Positions 4,136 to 5,852 of a DNA stretch of 5,852 bases are shown here, one piece after another. Source of the DNA: an uncultured Bacilli bacterium. GTDB taxonomy: Bacteria; Bacillota_I; Bacilli_A; RF39; UBA660. The DNA is taken from NCBI GenBank assembly GCA_944363995.1, contig CALVVV010000067.1:1-5852 (forward strand), read 5' to 3'. Numbering within the stretch: the first letter of the stretch is position 1; each line of letters opens with the position of its first letter. Both the position numbers and the translations under genes were made by a program. The notes beneath the pieces were generated by a model. That model did no database searches, was not told where the DNA came from, and saw only the letters and a program-made list of their open reading frames with translations.

Positions 4136-5365
4136 GTGATACAAGCAATATATTACATTTTATTTATATTTTCTTTGACTTATGGTTTATATTTTTTAAT
4201 AACGGGTTTTTTTGGGTTTAAAAATATTCATAAAAAGATTATCAAAAAACACCAAGCGAAGCATAAATTTGCAATTTTAATTGCCTCACGAAATGAAGAA
4301 GGCGTTATTGGTCATTTAGTTAAAAGTTTATTGCAACAGGATTATCCTAAGGAATTATATAATATTTATGTAATTCCTAATAATTGCACTGATGAAACTC
4401 AAAAAGTAGCAAAAGAAGCTGGGGCTGAGATAATAGAATGTACTGTTCCTACAAAATCAAAAGGTGAAGTTTTAAAATTTACATTTAATAAATTATCTAA
4501 GCGTAAAGATATTGATGCTTACATTATTTTTGATGCTGATAATGTTGTTCATCCCGAATTTTTAACTAGAATGAATGATGCATTATGTGATGGCTATAAA
4601 GTTGCGCAGGGGTTTAGAGATAGTAAAAATCCTAGTGATAACTGGATAAGTGGTAGTTATTCAATTTTTTATTGGATTCAAAATTTCTTTTTTAGTAAAG
4701 CCAGAATGCAAATGGGCGGATCATCAAGTATTAATGGAACTGGTTTTATGGTAAAAAAAGAAATAATAGATGAATTTGGTTTTAATACAATAACATTAAC
4801 AGAAGATGTTGAATTTACGGCACAATGTGCATTAAATGGAATTAAAATTGTTTTTGTCGAAGATGCAGTTACTTATGATGAACAACCAACAGAATTTAAA
4901 GCTTCTTGGAAACAAAGAAAAAGATGGTCAATGGGAAATATTCAATGTTTTAGACATTATAGTAAAAGATTAGGAAGAACTTATTTGAAAACGAGTTTTT
5001 TACCTTGTTTAGATATGCTGTTATCATTTATGGCACCATATATGCAAATACTAGCGACTTTTTTAACAATTATTTTAATTGTTTTTAGAATTTTTGGCGT
5101 TGAATTATATGATGTATTTGCTTATATGTATTCATATGGATTATTATTTTTCTTGATATCTTATTTAGCTAATATTATTGTTAATATTTTTGTAGTAATT
5201 TATAATAAAAAAAGTGTAAAAGAAATAATGTCAGGAATTTTATTATTTACTTTGTTTATGTTAACTTGGATTCCAATAAATTTTATATGTTTATTTAAAA
5301 AAGATTTAACATGGGAACCTATCAAACATAAAAGAAGTGTAGGAATAGATGAAATAAAGAAATAA
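4136..5365 (+). CDS. Membrane-bound family 2 glycosyltransferase, processive polysaccharide-synthase type
   Basis: The product is 409 residues with a GTG start 9 nt behind AGGAG. Residues 3-28 form an N-terminal membrane helix. The cytoplasmic GT2 (GT-A fold) domain shows KFAILIASRNEEGVIGHLVKSL (44-65, nucleotide-sugar binding), DAD (133-135, metal-binding DxD), GGSSSINGTGFMVKKE (194-209, acceptor region), TED (222-224, catalytic Asp224) and QRKRW (260-264, the Q-x-x-R-W motif of processive synthases). Three to four membrane helices follow (about 290-320, 328-357 and 364-388), ending in the FKKDLTWEPIKHKRS signature near the C-terminus that is common in this group. This is the architecture of hyaluronan, cellulose and poly-GlcNAc synthases, so it probably makes or extends an exported polysaccharide or glycolipid. 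The sugar used cannot be read from the sequence. No PilZ domain or partner subunit is present in the window, and the neighbours give no pathway clue. All expected catalytic motifs are intact. Confidence 0.92.
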   Translation: MIQAIYYILFIFSLTYGLYFLITGFFGFKNIHKKIIKKHQAKHKFAILIASRNEEGVIGHLVKSLLQQDYPKELYNIYVIPNNCTDETQKVAKEAGAEIIECTVPTKSKGEVLKFTFNKLSKRKDIDAYIIFDADNVVHPEFLTRMNDALCDGYKVAQGFRDSKNPSDNWISGSYSIFYWIQNFFFSKARMQMGGSSSINGTGFMVKKEIIDEFGFNTITLTEDVEFTAQCALNGIKIVFVEDAVTYDEQPTEFKASWKQRKRWSMGNIQCFRHYSKRLGRTYLKTSFLPCLDMLLSFMAPYMQILATFLTIILIVFRIFGVELYDVFAYMYSYGLLFFLISYLANIIVNIFVVIYNKKSVKEIMSGILLFTLFMLTWIPINFICLFKKDLTWEPIKHKRSVGIDEIKK

Positions 5366-5380
5366 TAAAAAATGTTTAAA

Positions 5381-5433
5381 AAACAAATGATAAAAATACA
5401 GATAATTGATAGCTTTTATTATTTGTTTTTTTT
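5381..5433 (+). terminator. Intrinsic terminator after the glycosyltransferase gene
   Basis: Bases 5381-5395 pair with 5414-5428 in a 15-bp stem (core CAAATGATAAAA against TTTTATTATTTG) with one G-U pair and an 18-nt loop. T's continue to 5433 and resume after one A. A's upstream of the left arm would serve as the tract on the other strand, so it may work in both directions. The stem has few G-C pairs. It separates the glycosyltransferase from the prepilin gene. Confidence 0.75.
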
Positions 5434-5465
5434 ATTTTACAAATTTTATAGATAATCATAAATAA

Positions 5466-5494
5466 TTGACTTATATATTAACATAAGTTAAAAT
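5466..5494 (+). promoter_or_regulatory. Promoter of the prepilin gene or operon
   Basis: TTGACT (5466-5471, 5/6) and TAAAAT (5489-5494, 5/6) are separated by exactly 17 bp. Transcription would start near 5501, leaving a leader of about 154 nt. It is the only convincing sigma-A type promoter I see between the glycosyltransferase terminator and the prepilin gene. Confidence 0.65.
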
Positions 5495-5512
5495 ATTAAT
5501 ATAAGTGAAAAT
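5477..5512. repeat. Two-copy 18-bp tandem repeat across the -10 of the prepilin promoter
   Basis: ATTAACATAAGTTAAAAT (5477-5494) is followed directly by ATTAATATAAGTGAAAAT (5495-5512), 16 of 18 bases the same. The first copy ends in the -10 box and the second spans the predicted start of transcription. It may be a paired regulator site or a chance duplication in AT-rich DNA. Confidence 0.55.
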
Positions 5513-5654
5513 AATATTGTGGAAAGTATCTAATATAATAAAATAACAATAACGTTTATATGAATAAAATGGTATGAATTTATGAAAAATAATAATAAGA
5601 GTATCTTATAAACAAAAATAAGAAATATTTATAGAAAAAAGATAGGGTGAATAT

Positions 5655-5852
5655 ATGAATAAATTATTGAAAAATAATGGAAAAAGTCTTAAATTGACAA
5701 CATTGGGTTTTACTTTAATAGAATTATTAGGAGTATTAATAGTATTAGCGGTAATTGCATTAATAACTTTTCCAATTGTTCAAAACTCAATAAAAAATAG
5801 TCAAGAAAAAGCTTTAGAAGGTAGTATTGCCATGATAGAAGAGGCCGCGCAT
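5655..5852 (+). CDS. Type IV prepilin / competence or type II secretion pseudopilin, N-terminal part (runs off right edge)
   Basis: The frame is open from ATG 5655 to the window end (66 codons), with AGGGTGA 5-10 nt upstream. The protein begins with an 18-residue Lys-rich leader followed by the class III signal G18|FTLIELLGVLIVLAVIALI. Prepilin peptidase would cut after Gly18 and methylate Phe19. Glu5 of the mature protein (residue 23), needed for subunit assembly, is present. The hydrophobic stretch up to about residue 42 forms the N-terminal helix, and Pro40 sits where pilins often have one. Pilins, ComGC-type competence pseudopilins and type II secretion pseudopilins share this N-terminus, so the exact type depends on the missing C-terminus and on the genes to the right. 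It is probably the first gene of its unit, as a promoter and long leader precede it and no pilus genes lie to the left. Confidence 0.9.
   Translation, partial: MNKLLKNNGKSLKLTTLGFTLIELLGVLIVLAVIALITFPIVQNSIKNSQEKALEGSIAMIEEAAH

Larger units (their letters stand above)
5434..5654 (+). other. Non-coding leader region upstream of the prepilin gene
   Basis: From the end of the glycosyltransferase gene (5365) to the prepilin ATG (5655) are 289 bp without a supported gene. They hold the terminator, one good promoter (5466-5494) with an 18-bp tandem repeat over its -10, and then about 150 nt of very AT-rich leader. Within the leader, AGTATCT occurs at 5525-5531 and again at 5600-5606, GTTTATA (5554-5560) faces TATAAAC (5607-5613), and TATGAA recurs three times (5559, 5573, 5581). 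I cannot match it to a known riboswitch, T-box or attenuator. AGGGTGA at 5644-5650 is the ribosome-binding site of the prepilin. Confidence 0.6.

Noticed and set aside
624..5365. Mycoplasma-type code (TGA as Trp)
   Set aside because: Trp residues at conserved positions, such as QRKRW of the glycosyltransferase and the PBP Trp residues, are encoded by TGG, and no gene is interrupted by TGA.
5582..5611. Nine-codon leader peptide (MKNNNKSIL) upstream of the prepilin
   Set aside because: It has no ribosome-binding site, and short ATG-to-stop frames are common in such AT-rich sequence; no run of regulatory codons suggests attenuation.

Overview
The base composition is very AT-rich. Trp is encoded by TGG, and the stops seen are TAA or TAG with no sign of TGA read as Trp. 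Ribosome-binding sites are strong AGGAG types, and several promoters have an extended -10 (TGnTATAAT). One gene encodes a probable RNA polymerase delta subunit (RpoE), a protein restricted to Firmicutes. Together these point to a low-GC Firmicutes/Bacillota chromosome using the standard code, plausibly a Bacilli, Erysipelotrichia or uncultured gut lineage near the Mollicutes. The genus cannot be determined from this window.

Layout, left to right. (1) Positions 1-526, minus strand: the N-terminal part of an Asn/Gln/Ser-rich protein built from 18- and 19-residue tandem repeats, running off the left edge. (2) 624-2588, minus: a complete class A penicillin-binding protein (transglycosylase plus transpeptidase). 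(3) A divergent promoter region at about 2589-2680. (4) 2675-3031, plus: a small protein resembling the YwiB/DUF1934 beta-barrel family. (5) 3141-3578, plus: the delta subunit RpoE, with a TTG start, a promoter carrying a perfect 19-bp palindrome, and a terminator whose stem is partly encoded by the last codons. (6) 3635-4072, plus: a small all-helical protein of unknown function. (7) 4136-5365, plus: a membrane-bound processive family 2 glycosyltransferase with a GTG start and a terminator behind it. (8) 5366-5654: a non-coding stretch with a promoter and a long leader. (9) 5655 to the right edge: the start of a type IV prepilin/pseudopilin gene.

Most genes appear to be separate transcription units, because candidate promoters lie in front of the repeat protein, the DUF1934-like gene, rpoE, the glycosyltransferase and the prepilin. 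The repeat protein, PBP, glycosyltransferase and prepilin could all bear on the cell surface, but nothing in the sequence shows that they form one pathway. I see no CRISPR array, transposase, integrase, tRNA or rRNA. I did not find convincing evidence of a new multi-gene system. The least ordinary things are the modular repeat array, the palindrome inside the rpoE promoter, the coding/terminator overlap at the end of rpoE, and an 18-nt promoter element shared by two distant genes.
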